Origin: Bog-473 sp963824195
Lineage (GTDB): Bacteria > Actinomycetota > Acidimicrobiia > Acidimicrobiales > RAAP-2
Assembly (NCBI GenBank): GCA_963824195.1
Contig: CAWGOJ010000025.1
Span: forward strand, 89,767 to 153,766
Direction: 5' to 3'
Length of the DNA stretch: 64,000 nt
This document shows positions 50,406 through 59,200 of the stretch, piece after piece (the stretch's first letter is position 1; the number at the start of each line of letters is the position of its first letter). Below the pieces are notes generated by a model, which saw only the letters and a program-made list of their open reading frames with translations, was not told the origin of the DNA and made no database searches. A program made the position numbers and the translations under genes.

Positions 50406-51920
50406 ATGCCGGCCCAACACTCCGCGCCCCAAGGACCCACCGGCGGCACGCACCGCAGCCGCCACCACCACCTCCTCGCCGCGGTCCTCGGGTTCATGAT
50501 GCTGCTCCCGGGACTCGTACTGGTGGCACCGGGCTCCGCGTCGGCGGCCTACCCCGACAATCCCGCCCAACCCGTGAACTTCGGGACGGCCGGGTTCTAC
50601 GGCCCCTCAGGCGGCCTGCAGCTGAACGCCCCCGCAGTCGGCATGGCCTCGACAGCGAGCGGCAACGGCTACTGGATCGTCGCCTCCGACGGCGGCATCT
50701 TCAATTACGGCGACGCCGGCTTCTTCGGGTCGGCGGGCGCGCTGCCGCTCAACAAGCCGATCGTGGGCATGGCCGCGACCAAGGACGGTGGCGGGTACTG
50801 GCTCGTCGCCTCCGACGGCGGCATCTTCAATTACGGCGACGCCGGCTTCTTCGGGTCGGCGGGCAGCCTGGCGCTCAACGCCCCGATCGTCGGCATGGCC
50901 GCGACGCCCGACGGGGACGGCTATTGGCTGGTCGCCTCCGACGGCGGCATCTTCTCCTACGGTGACGCCGCCTTCTACGGCTCGACCGGCTCCATCCACC
51001 TGAACAAGCCCATCGTCGGCATGGCGACCTCTCCGGGCGGCACCGGGTACTGGCTCGTCGCCTCCGACGGCGGCATCTTCTCCTACGGGACGGCCCCGTT
51101 CCTCGGATCGATGGGCGGGACGCCTCTCAACGCCCCCATCGTCGGCATGGCCGCGGGCCCTGGCGGCTACTGGATGGCCGCCGTCGACGGCGGCGTCTTC
51201 AACTTCGGCACCCCCTTCTTGGGCTCCATGGGCGGGCAATCGAACTCCAACCCGATCCGGGCCATCGCAGCCGCGCCCGGCGGGGGCGGGTACTGGCTGC
51301 TGCCCACGTCTCCCCCGCCGGCGCCCCCAACCCTCAGTCCCGGAGCCACCGGCGCGGCCGTCGCCTCGCTGCAGCAGCAACTGCTCACGCTCGGCTACTG
51401 GGTCGATACGACGGGCGGCACCTTTGACGACAGCACGGAGCAGGCCGTGTGGGCGCTGCAGAAGGCGGCCAACCTCCCCCGGGACGGCGTCGTCGGGCCC
51501 GCCACCTGGGCGGCGCTGGCCGCGGGGGTCGTCCCCCAGCCACGCCCGGCGGCGGGCTACGAGATCCAGATCGACCTCGAGGACGATCTTCTCATGGTGG
51601 TGAACAACGGCCACGTGGTGTGGACGCTCAACACGTCGACCGGCGGTGGCTACACCTACACCCAGGGCGGCGTCACCAACATCGCCCTGACCCCCACGGG
51701 GGTCTTCCAGACGAACCGGGTTGTCGACGGGACCGTGACGGACTCGCTCGGGACCCTGTGGCGACCGAGGTTCTTCTACGAGGGCTACGCCATCCACGGC
51801 GACTCGTCGGTACCACCGACCCCGGTGTCACATGGCTGCGCGCGCATCAGCAACGAGGCAATCGACTGGGTCTGGGCCAACAACATCGACCCGGTCGGGA
51901 CCACGGTCTGGGTGTACTGA
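50406..51920 (+). CDS. Secreted L,D-transpeptidase with 42-residue repeats and a peptidoglycan-binding domain
   Basis: A 504-residue exported protein. A signal peptide (LLAAVLGFMMLLPGLVLVAPGSASA) precedes four full and several partial repeats of the type GYWLVASDGGIFNYGDAGFFGS (about residues 88-295), probably a beta-propeller-like surface. Then PPPAPPTLSPGATGAAVASLQQQLLTLGY starts a PG_binding_1 domain (about 310-375). The C-terminal YkuD domain (about 385-504) has IHGDSS and SHGCARIS with catalytic Cys478. It would form 3-3 cross-links or attach proteins in the cell wall. AAGGAG lies just upstream of the ATG. The repeats are typical of Acidimicrobiia surface proteins. Followed by the abnormal G-rich tract. 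Confidence 0.92.
   Translation: MPAQHSAPQGPTGGTHRSRHHHLLAAVLGFMMLLPGLVLVAPGSASAAYPDNPAQPVNFGTAGFYGPSGGLQLNAPAVGMASTASGNGYWIVASDGGIFNYGDAGFFGSAGALPLNKPIVGMAATKDGGGYWLVASDGGIFNYGDAGFFGSAGSLALNAPIVGMAATPDGDGYWLVASDGGIFSYGDAAFYGSTGSIHLNKPIVGMATSPGGTGYWLVASDGGIFSYGTAPFLGSMGGTPLNAPIVGMAAGPGGYWMAAVDGGVFNFGTPFLGSMGGQSNSNPIRAIAAAPGGGGYWLLPTSPPPAPPTLSPGATGAAVASLQQQLLTLGYWVDTTGGTFDDSTEQAVWALQKAANLPRDGVVGPATWAALAAGVVPQPRPAAGYEIQIDLEDDLLMVVNNGHVVWTLNTSTGGGYTYTQGGVTNIALTPTGVFQTNRVVDGTVTDSLGTLWRPRFFYEGYAIHGDSSVPPTPVSHGCARISNEAIDWVWANNIDPVGTTVWVY
50667..51170 (+). repeat. 126-bp tandem repeat inside the L,D-transpeptidase gene
   Basis: Units begin at 50667, 50793, 50919 and 51045, an exact 126-bp (42-codon) period. 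Units one and two share a run of about 58 identical bases from the GTCGCCTCCGACGG block on, which implies recent duplication or gene conversion. Later units diverge (FSYG for FNYG, FYGSTG for FFGSAG). Copy number may vary between strains and may be miscounted in short-read assemblies. Confidence 0.9.
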
Positions 51921-51952
51921 CCCCTCGCCCGCCCCGGCGCGGGTCTCCGCCC

Positions 51953-52390
51953 TAGGAGGGGGGGGGGGGGGGGGGGGGTGGGGGGGGGGGGTAGAGTGTG
52001 TGGGGTGAGTGGGAGGTGTGATGGGGAGGGTGGGGGTGAGGGTGGTGAGGGGGGGAAGAGGAGGAGGGGGAAGAGGGAGGTGGGTGGGGGGTGGGGGGGG
52101 GGGTGGTAGGTGGGGGTAGGTGGAGGGAGGAGTGGAGGGAGGAAGGGAGAGATAGAGGAGAGGTGGGTGAGGGCCGGAGAGAATAGAAGAGAGGAGAGAA
52201 AATGGAGAGAGGAGGAGAGGAGAGAGGGGAGAGGAGGGGGAGCGGGGAGCGAGAGGGGAGGGGGGAGGTGCCGGTGCGCAGCAGGTGCAGGAGCCCGAGG
52301 AAAGAGTGTGAGCCGGCGGCAGGGCAATCGTGAGGGGGGGGGGAGGGCGGGGCGGGGGGGGGGGGGGGGGGGGGGGGGGGCGCGGGGGGG
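51953..52390. other. Low-complexity G-rich tract, C-free for 221 bp, at the end of glnA
   Basis: From 51953 to 52173 the plus strand has not a single C, in a genome where C is near a third of bases. The tract consists of G runs (up to about 30) with A and T, then a GA-rich part, then another G run up to 52390 that abuts the last glnA codon. It holds no gene, promoter or terminator I can recognise and replaces the expected glnA stop codon. Poly-G reads from two-colour sequencing would look like this. A real G-quadruplex-prone tract is the alternative. Confidence 0.9.
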
Positions 52391-53812
52391 GATGTCGTAG
52401 TAGAGCATGAACTCCCACGGGTGCGGCCGCAGCCGCACCGCGTCGACCTCACGGGTGCGCTTGTAATCGACCCAGGTCTCGATCAGGTCGTCGGTGAAGA
52501 CGCCGCCGGCCTTCAGGAAGTCTTGGTCGGCCTCGAGCGCGTCCAACGCCTCCTCGAGCGACGCCGGCACCTGGCCGATCTTGGCCAGCTGGTCGGCGGG
52601 CATGTCGAACAGGTCCTCATCGACCGGCGGCGGCGGCTCGATGTGGTTCGCCACACCGTCGAGCCCCGCCATGAGGATGGCCGAGAAGGCCAGGTACGGG
52701 TTGCAGCTCGGGTCCGGGCAGCGGAACTCGACGCGCTTCGCCTTGGGGCTGGGTGAGTAGACCGGGATGCGGCACGCAGCCGAGCGGTTCCGCTGGGAGT
52801 AGACGAGGTTGACCGGCGCCTCGAATCCGGGGACGAGCCGCTTGTAGGAGTTGGTCGTGGGCGCGGCGAACGCCAGCACCGAGCGGGCGTGCTTGATGAT
52901 GCCGCCGATGTACCAGCGGCCGACGTCCGAAAGCGCGGCGTAGGTGCCCTCCTGGTGGAACAGCGGCTCCTTGCCGTTCCACAGCGACGAGTGGACATGC
53001 ATGCCCGACCCGTTGTCGTCGAAAAGCGGCTTGGGCATGAAGGTCGCTGTCAAGCCCGCCGCGTTGGCGACGCTTTTGACGACGTACTTGTAGAGCATCA
53101 GCTTGTCGGCCATGCGCAACAGCGTGTCGAAGCGCATGTCAATCTCCGCCTGACCCGCCGTGCCCACCTCGTGGTGCTGCACCTCGATTTCGATCCCGAG
53201 CTTCTCCATGGTCAGGATCATCTCCGAGCGCAGGTCCTGGAAGTGGTCCATCGGCGGTACGGGGAAATAGCCCTCCTTGTAGCGGGGCTTATAGCCGAGG
53301 TTCGGCCCCTCCTCACGCCCGGAGTTCCAGATCCCCTCGACGGAGTCGACCTGGTAGAAGGCGGAGTGCTGGTCCTGGGAGAAGCGCACGTCGTCGAAGA
53401 TGAAGAACTCGGCCTCCGGCCCGAAATAGGACGTGTCCGCCACGCCGGTCGTCTTCACGTAGGCCTCCGCTTTCTTGGCGACGTAGCGCGGGTCCCGGCT
53501 GTAGGGCTCCAGCGTCAGCGGGTCGTGCACGAAGCAATTCAGGTTGAGCGTCTTGTGCTGGCGGAAGGGGTCGATCACCGCGGTGGACGGGTCGGGCAGG
53601 AGGATCATGTCGGACTCGTGGATCTGCTGGAAGCCGCGGATGGACGAGCCGTCGAAGCCATTTCCTTCGGTGAACATCTCCTCGGTCAGCGTGTGCGCCG
53701 GGAGAGAGAAGTGCTGCATGAGTCCGGGGAGGTCACAAAACCGGAGGTCCACCACCTCGATCCCCTCATCCTTCACGAGTCGGATGACTTCGCCTGGGCT
53801 GCGCTCTTTCAT
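52391..53812 (-). CDS. glnA: Type I glutamine synthetase (stop codon missing)
   Basis: ATP-dependent synthesis of glutamine from glutamate and ammonium, a cytoplasmic dodecamer. The 474 codons span the full family length, from the N-terminal half with FDGSSIRGFQQIHESDMILLPD, through YFGPEAEFFIFDD, HHEVGTAGQAEIDMRFDTL and NGSGMHVHSSLW to PTTNSYKRLVPGFEAPVNLVYS, ending RPHPWEFMLYYDI. The usual stop after that is absent; the frame runs on through a proline-rich artefact into 51785. At the adenylylation loop the usual Tyr is Phe402 (DEDLFDMPADQ). GAGGGAG precedes the ATG. It converges on the L,D-transpeptidase gene. Confidence 0.94.
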
Positions 53813-54046
53813 TGATGTCTCCCTCTGACACTCGTCGAGCAGCCGCCTGGAGCCTGCCCGGGCAAATGAGGTGCGATTGCTACCTATCACAGGAAAACCT
53901 CAAGAAGCGGGCCCGGGGAGCCCAGTTCATCAAGTTTTCACAATGGGAGCCGCAGAGGCCGGACCGCCGCGGGCCCGGCCGCTACCCGGTCGTCACGGCG
54001 CCCTCCCCCCGGACCGCGCGCCACCGGGATGCAGCTCTTACGCTAG

Positions 54047-54991
54047 GTGGCCGTGCCCACGGCATACGAGAAGGGCCTGCACGAGGTGGCGGACGGCGTC
54101 TGGGCCTACCTGCAACCCGACGGCGGTTGGGGCTGGTCGAACGCCGGCCTCGTGACGGGCGGCGACGCGTCCCTTCTGGTCGACACGCTCTTCGACCTGC
54201 GCCTCACCGCCGAGATGCTGGAGGTCATGCGCCGGGTCGCGCCAGCAGCGGAGGACATCGGCACGGTGGTCAACACGCACGCCAACGGCGACCACTGCTA
54301 CGGCAACGCCCTCCTGGGCGAATCGGAGATCATCTGCTCAGTCCGGTGTGCCGAAGAGATGGAGGAGCTGCCGGCCGAGACAATGGCGGCCATGATGCGG
54401 GCCGCGCCGGCGCTCGGTCCCGCCGGCGAGTTCCTGGCTCGCATCTTCGCCCCGTTCTCCTTCGACGACGTGCCGCTCACGTTGCCCTCGCGGACCTTCG
54501 AGGGCCGGCTCGACCTACGGGTCGGTGACCGCCCGGTGTCACTGATGGAGGTGGGCCCCGCGCACACGGCCGGGGACACCGTCGTGCACCTACCCGAGGA
54601 TGGCGTCGTCTTCACGGGGGACATCCTCTTCCACGGTGGTCACCCGATCGTGTGGGCCGGACCTGTGGCCAACTGGATCGCTGCCTGCGACCTCGTCCTG
54701 GCGCTGCAGCCGGCCGTGGTGGTGCCCGGTCACGGTCCGCTGGCGACCGTCGCTGCCGTGACCGACCTGAAGGGGTACTTCGAGTTTCTCAACGGCGAGG
54801 CCCGGGTCCGCTTCGAAGGCGGCATGTCGCCCATGGAGGCGGCGCGGGACATCGACCTCGGGCCGTATGCCGGGTGGGGCGAACCGGAGCGCCTCGTGGC
54901 CAATATCCATGCCCTCTACCGCGACTTCGGGGCCGACGTGCCGAACGACGCCCTCACCTTGATGGGCGAGATGGCGGCCCTGGCGCGCTGA
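54047..54991 (+). CDS. MBL-fold metallo-hydrolase
   Basis: A 314-residue metallo-beta-lactamase-fold enzyme with a two-zinc site: NTHANGDHCYGN is the HxHxDH-like motif (first His replaced by Asn-Thr-His spacing), VGPAHTAGDTVVH the second, VFTGDILFHGGHP the bridging Asp region and VVPGHGPLA the last His. Such proteins hydrolyse lactones, esters or thioesters. The GTG at 54047 is used; a second GTG two codons on lies 8 bp after TACGCT and may be the true leaderless start. It precedes the flavin monooxygenase gene by 209 bp; divergent from glnA across 234 bp that hold no clear GlnR-type box. Confidence 0.84.
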   Translation: MAVPTAYEKGLHEVADGVWAYLQPDGGWGWSNAGLVTGGDASLLVDTLFDLRLTAEMLEVMRRVAPAAEDIGTVVNTHANGDHCYGNALLGESEIICSVRCAEEMEELPAETMAAMMRAAPALGPAGEFLARIFAPFSFDDVPLTLPSRTFEGRLDLRVGDRPVSLMEVGPAHTAGDTVVHLPEDGVVFTGDILFHGGHPIVWAGPVANWIAACDLVLALQPAVVVPGHGPLATVAAVTDLKGYFEFLNGEARVRFEGGMSPMEAARDIDLGPYAGWGEPERLVANIHALYRDFGADVPNDALTLMGEMAALAR

Positions 54992-55200
54992 GCTGGCTCC
55001 GCCGGGTGGCGGTTGCAGCCACGTTCGCCCCACCCGAGCAAGCGTGGCGGGTCGCCGGGGTCCTGCAGCGGCCAGGGGGATCAGGGCTAGGAGCGGGCGA
55101 CAGCCGGGAACGGCCGACCCGCCGCCACAAACGGTTGGTACGCTGCGGCGTCGAATCGGGGGACCGAGACCATGTGCGCACAACGAAGGGACAACTGCGT

Positions 55201-57000
55201 GTGAACGTCGACGAACGACTCCCGGAATTCGACCCCGACGCCCTCCGCGAGAAATACCGGTCCGAGCGTGACAAGCGGATCCGGGCCGACGGGAACTCAC
55301 AGTACGTCGAGATCACGGGATCCTTCGCCGAGTACCTCCGCGACCCCTACACGGGGCCGGTCGAACGCACCCCTCTCTGCGATGACGTCACGGTCGCCGT
55401 CATCGGCGGCGGGTTCGCCGGCCTCATGACGGGGGCGCGGCTCCAGCAGGCGGGCATCGACGACTTCCGCATCATTGAGAAGGGTGGTGACTTCGGCGGG
55501 ACCTGGTACTGGAACCGATATCCCGGCGCGCAGTGCGACGTCGAGTCCTACATCTACCTGCCGCTGCTCGAAGAGACCTCGTACATTCCGACGGAGAAGT
55601 ACGTCCGGGCGCCGGAGATCCTGGAGCACTGCCGGCGAATCGCGCGGCACTTCGACCTGTACGAGCGCTCCTGCCTCTCGACCGAGGTCACCGGCATCGA
55701 ATGGGAGCCCTCCCGGTGCCGTTGGACCATCGTCACCGATCGCGGCGACCGGATGTCCGCGCGCTTCCTGGTCATGGGGAACGGTCCCCTGCACCGGCCC
55801 AAATTGCCCGGCATCCCCGGCATCGAATCCTTCCGAGGGCACGCCTTCCACACCAGCCGCTGGGACTACACGTACACCGGTGGTGACTCGAACGGGAACC
55901 TGGTCAAGCTGACCGACAAGACCGTGGGCATCATCGGCACCGGCGCCACGGCCGTCCAGGTCGTTCCGCACGTGGCGGCCTCCGCGGCCGAACTGTTCGT
56001 CTTCCAACGCACCCCGTCGTCCATAGACGTCCGGGCCAACCGTCCCACCGATGCGTCGTGGGCGTCGTCCCTCGAGCCCGGTTGGCAGAGGAAGCGGATG
56101 GAAAACTTCACCCTCCTGACCTCGGGTGGCATGGCTGCGGAGGACCTCGTCATGGACGGGTGGACCGACATCATCGGGCGGCTGGTGATGCGACTGCGCG
56201 ACACTGAGGGCGCCGCGGGTCCGGTAGGAGACCTGGCCGGCGCCCTCGAGCTGGCCGATTTCGAGAAGATGGAGCAGATCCGCTCCCGGGTCGACACCCT
56301 CGTCACGGACCCGGCCACGGCGGAGGCGCTGAAGCCCTGGTACCGGCAGTTCTGCAAGCGACCCTGTTTCCACGACGAATTCCTCCAGGCGTTCAACCGC
56401 CCCAACGTGACCCTGGTGAGCACAGACGGCCGAGGGGTCGACCGGATCACGCCGGGAGGCGTCATCGTCGGCGAACGGGAGTACTCGCTGGACTGCCTGA
56501 TTTACGCCACCGGGTTCGAGGTCGGGACCGACTACACGCGCCGAGCCGGCTACGACGTGCTCGGATCCCGTGGGCTCAGCCTCTCCGAGTACTGGAGCGA
56601 CGGCATGAAGTCGCTGCACGGTATGCACGTGCACGGCTTTCCCAACATGTTCGTGCTCGGTCACACGCAAGGCGGCTTCACGGTCAACTATCCGCACCTG
56701 CTCGACGAAGCGAGCAGGCACCTCTGCCACATCCTTCGCCACGCCATCGACGACGATCTCTCGACGGTAGAGGTGACCGCCCAAGCCGAAGAGGAGTGGC
56801 TGACGGCGCTGGCGGAATCGGCCCGGGACATCCGCGCCTTCCAGGAGCAGTGCACACCCGGCTACTACAACAACGAGGGTCAGCCCGGAGTGGGGGGCTT
56901 CCTGGCCAGCTCGTACGGCAACGGCCCGATGCCGTTCTTCCAGCTTCTGTCCGATTGGCGGGACGCGGGAACCTTCGCCGGGCTGGAGCGACGCGCCTAG
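55201..57000 (+). CDS. Baeyer-Villiger monooxygenase
   Basis: A 599-residue FAD/NADPH monooxygenase of the phenylacetone/cyclohexanone monooxygenase size class. The first Rossmann loop is VAVIGGGFAGLMTGARL, then GGDFGGTWYWNRYPGAQCDVESYIYLPLLEE (typical BVMO), fingerprint FRGHAFHTSRWDY (FxGxxxHxxxW), and second Rossmann loop VGIIGTGATAVQVVP. A 60-residue N-terminal extension (DERLPEFDPDALREKYRSERDKR) is normal for this group. Converts ketones to esters or lactones, possibly of steroids or cyclic ketones. GTG start with GAAGGGA about 10 bp upstream. An SQR-like gene follows after 80 bp. Confidence 0.92.
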   Translation: MNVDERLPEFDPDALREKYRSERDKRIRADGNSQYVEITGSFAEYLRDPYTGPVERTPLCDDVTVAVIGGGFAGLMTGARLQQAGIDDFRIIEKGGDFGGTWYWNRYPGAQCDVESYIYLPLLEETSYIPTEKYVRAPEILEHCRRIARHFDLYERSCLSTEVTGIEWEPSRCRWTIVTDRGDRMSARFLVMGNGPLHRPKLPGIPGIESFRGHAFHTSRWDYTYTGGDSNGNLVKLTDKTVGIIGTGATAVQVVPHVAASAAELFVFQRTPSSIDVRANRPTDASWASSLEPGWQRKRMENFTLLTSGGMAAEDLVMDGWTDIIGRLVMRLRDTEGAAGPVGDLAGALELADFEKMEQIRSRVDTLVTDPATAEALKPWYRQFCKRPCFHDEFLQAFNRPNVTLVSTDGRGVDRITPGGVIVGEREYSLDCLIYATGFEVGTDYTRRAGYDVLGSRGLSLSEYWSDGMKSLHGMHVHGFPNMFVLGHTQGGFTVNYPHLLDEASRHLCHILRHAIDDDLSTVEVTAQAEEEWLTALAESARDIRAFQEQCTPGYYNNEGQPGVGGFLASSYGNGPMPFFQLLSDWRDAGTFAGLERRA

Positions 57001-57080
57001 CGGCGCGCCTCGGAGTGCGATATTTCATACCTGGTAGAACCGACAACGACGAACGGCTCCCACGGGAACGGAGAACACAC

Positions 57081-58217
57081 ATGAAGACTGTCCTGATCCT
57101 CGGCGCCGGCTTCGCAGGTCTGGAGCTGGCAACGAGGCTCTCGGAGGAGGCGCCACACGATGTCGACGTGACGATCATCGACAGCAATGATGCCTTCGTC
57201 TTCGGGTTCTCGAAGCTGGACGTCATGTTCGGGCGCAACGATCCCGCCAGCGTCCGCCTTCCCTACTCGATGCTGGACAAACCCGGGGTTCGGTTCGTAC
57301 AGGAGAGGATCGTCTCCATCGACGCGGAGAACCGGCGGGTCACCACCGACGCGACCCACTACGACCCGGACGTCCTCGTGGTGGCGTTGGGGGCGGACCT
57401 CGATCCTGCCGCGACGCCAGGGTTGGGCGAAGAGGCCTCTGAGTTCTACTCCCTGTCCGGCGCGGAACACGTCCGCGATCTGCTGTCGGGCTTCGAGGGG
57501 GGCGACGTCGTCATCGGCGTATTGGGCAACTTCTACAAGTGCCCCGCTGCCCCGTACGAGGCCGCTCTCATGCTGCACGACTACCTGGAGCAGCGCGGCC
57601 TGCGATCGGCGTCGACCATCAAGGTCATCAACCCGATGGCGACCCCGATTCCGATCTCACCCGAGGCATCGACCGGCATCCTCACTGCGCTGGCCGAGCG
57701 GGACATCGGCTGGTGGCCCCAGTCGAAGGTCACGTCTCTCGACCCCTCGTCCAAGGTCGCCACGCTGGAGGATGGACGAACGACCACCTACGACCTCTTC
57801 CTGGCGATTCCCGTGCACCGCGCCCCCCGGGTGGTCGAGGAATCGGACTTGGCGGATGACGGGTGGATCGCCGTCGATCACACGACGTTCGCCACCAGGT
57901 TTGAGAACGTCTTCGCCGTCGGAGACGTGACGAGCGCGCCGGTGCCGCGGGTCGGCGCCATCGCCGAAGGCGAGGCCCGCACGCTGGCCGACGTCCTCAT
58001 CCATCGGATGCGGGGCGGAACGCCGCCCGAGCCGTACCGCGGGGTGGCAACCTGTTACATCGAGTTCGGCGGCACCAAGGTGGCGCGCTTCGACGCGAAC
58101 TTCCTGTCGGGCCCGACGCCGTTCGGCACCTTCACCGAGGCATCCGAGGCGGTAGCAGCGTCGAAGGTCGAGTTCGGTGCAACCCGACGGCAGCGCTGGT
58201 TCGGTATCGATTCCTGA
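57081..58217 (+). CDS. NAD(P)/FAD-dependent oxidoreductase, sulfide:quinone-reductase-like
   Basis: A 378-residue flavoprotein with two Rossmann folds: VLILGAGFAGLELATRLSEEAPHDVDVTIIDSND at the N-terminus and IGVLGNFYKCPAAPYEAALMLHDYLEQ in the middle, then NVFAVGDVTSAPVPRVGAIAEGEARTLADVL (FAD ribityl site). The KCPAAPYEAA segment is characteristic of SQR/FCSD-type enzymes, which often use the nearby Cys to attack sulfide. A different role, such as a dihydrolipoamide-like or nitrile-related reductase, cannot be excluded. GGAG lies 7 bp before the ATG. Confidence 0.82.
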   Translation: MKTVLILGAGFAGLELATRLSEEAPHDVDVTIIDSNDAFVFGFSKLDVMFGRNDPASVRLPYSMLDKPGVRFVQERIVSIDAENRRVTTDATHYDPDVLVVALGADLDPAATPGLGEEASEFYSLSGAEHVRDLLSGFEGGDVVIGVLGNFYKCPAAPYEAALMLHDYLEQRGLRSASTIKVINPMATPIPISPEASTGILTALAERDIGWWPQSKVTSLDPSSKVATLEDGRTTTYDLFLAIPVHRAPRVVEESDLADDGWIAVDHTTFATRFENVFAVGDVTSAPVPRVGAIAEGEARTLADVLIHRMRGGTPPEPYRGVATCYIEFGGTKVARFDANFLSGPTPFGTFTEASEAVAASKVEFGATRRQRWFGIDS

Positions 58218-58287
58218 GCGACCCAACGACGACTAAGGGCTCGTGGGACAATGTGGGCTCACGTCGATCGTCGAGGAGTCACCGGTG

Positions 58288-59190
58288 CGCCACCATGGAG
58301 GCAGGTTGAGGACAAGCGGCGCGCTGTTGGCGATTGGCTGCGCCGTAGCGGGACTGCTCACCGTGCCGAGCACGGCGCAGGCTGCCTCGAACTCCCCGAC
58401 CTATTACGTCTCACTGGGGGACTCGTACTCCGTCGGGTACCAACCCGGGCTCGGGGCCACTCCCGGCTACACGGCGTTCGTGGCGCAGAAGACCCATTTC
58501 ACGCTGGCCAACTTCGGGTGCGCCGGGGCAACGACCACGTCACTGCTCTCCACGGTCGGGTGCCCCGACCAGTTGCCGCACACCGCAGGTGCCGTGCCCT
58601 ATCCCACCACGACGCAAGCCGCCGCAGCCGAGGCATTCCTCATTGCCCACAGGGGGCACATCGGGCTCGTTACGGTGAGCATCGGCGGCAACGACGTCAC
58701 CTCGTGTGCGGCGAATGCCAATCCGATCAGCTGTGTGGCGGGCGCCGTGACGACCATCTCGAGGAACGTCAGCACATTGGCCACGGCACTGCGAGCGGCG
58801 GCCGGTCCACGCGTCCCGCTCATCGGCCTGACCTACCCGGATGTCATCCTCGGCACCTACGTGTACCCCACCCAGCCACCGACCGCCTCACGGATCTCAC
58901 TGGCCAAGCTGTCGGTGGTGGCGTTCAGGTCCCTGATCAATCCGACGCTCACGAAGGCGTACGGGTCGGTCGGCGGAGTGCTGGTGGACGTGACAGCGGC
59001 AACGGGCGCCTACACGTCGCTCGCCCGAACGGTCCGGCTCCGGCCCTACGGCACGATCCCCGTGCCGGTGGCCAGCGTCTGCACCCTGACGTGGTTCTGT
59101 TCCCAAGGCAACATCCACGCCACCACCAAGGGGTACACCCTCATCGGCAGGCTCGCGGTCGCAAAGTTCGTCGCCATGCGCCGGGCGTGA
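58288..59190 (+). CDS. Secreted SGNH/GDSL hydrolase
   Basis: A 300-residue exported esterase/lipase. An Arg-containing N-terminus and hydrophobic stretch (SGALLAIGCAVAGLLTVPSTAQA) form a signal peptide with cleavage near AQA-ASN. Block I YVSLGDSYSVGYQP contains the catalytic Ser, block III VSIGGNDVTS the Asn, and the terminal HATTKGYTLIGRLA the catalytic His region. The cysteines in the body (GCAGATTT, VGCPDQLP, TSCAANANPISC, VCTLTWFCSQG) probably form disulfides as in Streptomyces SGNH lipases. The GTG has GAGGAG 6 bp upstream; an upstream GTG adds 15 residues. Confidence 0.88.
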   Translation, partial: RHHGGRLRTSGALLAIGCAVAGLLTVPSTAQAASNSPTYYVSLGDSYSVGYQPGLGATPGYTAFVAQKTHFTLANFGCAGATTTSLLSTVGCPDQLPHTAGAVPYPTTTQAAAAEAFLIAHRGHIGLVTVSIGGNDVTSCAANANPISCVAGAVTTISRNVSTLATALRAAAGPRVPLIGLTYPDVILGTYVYPTQPPTASRISLAKLSVVAFRSLINPTLTKAYGSVGGVLVDVTAATGAYTSLARTVRLRPYGTIPVPVASVCTLTWFCSQGNIHATTKGYTLIGRLAVAKFVAMRRA

Positions 59191-59200
59191 GCTCCGGGCA

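Noticed and set aside
51785..52390. Proline/serine-rich C-terminal extension of glutamine synthetase
   Set aside because: It is only the complement of the poly-G tract plus antisense of the L,D-transpeptidase gene; the family ends at YYDI.
53813..54046. GlnR-type operator upstream of glnA
   Set aside because: GAAAAC and GTGAAAAC strings are present but not with the spacing of GTnAC-n6-GaAAC boxes.
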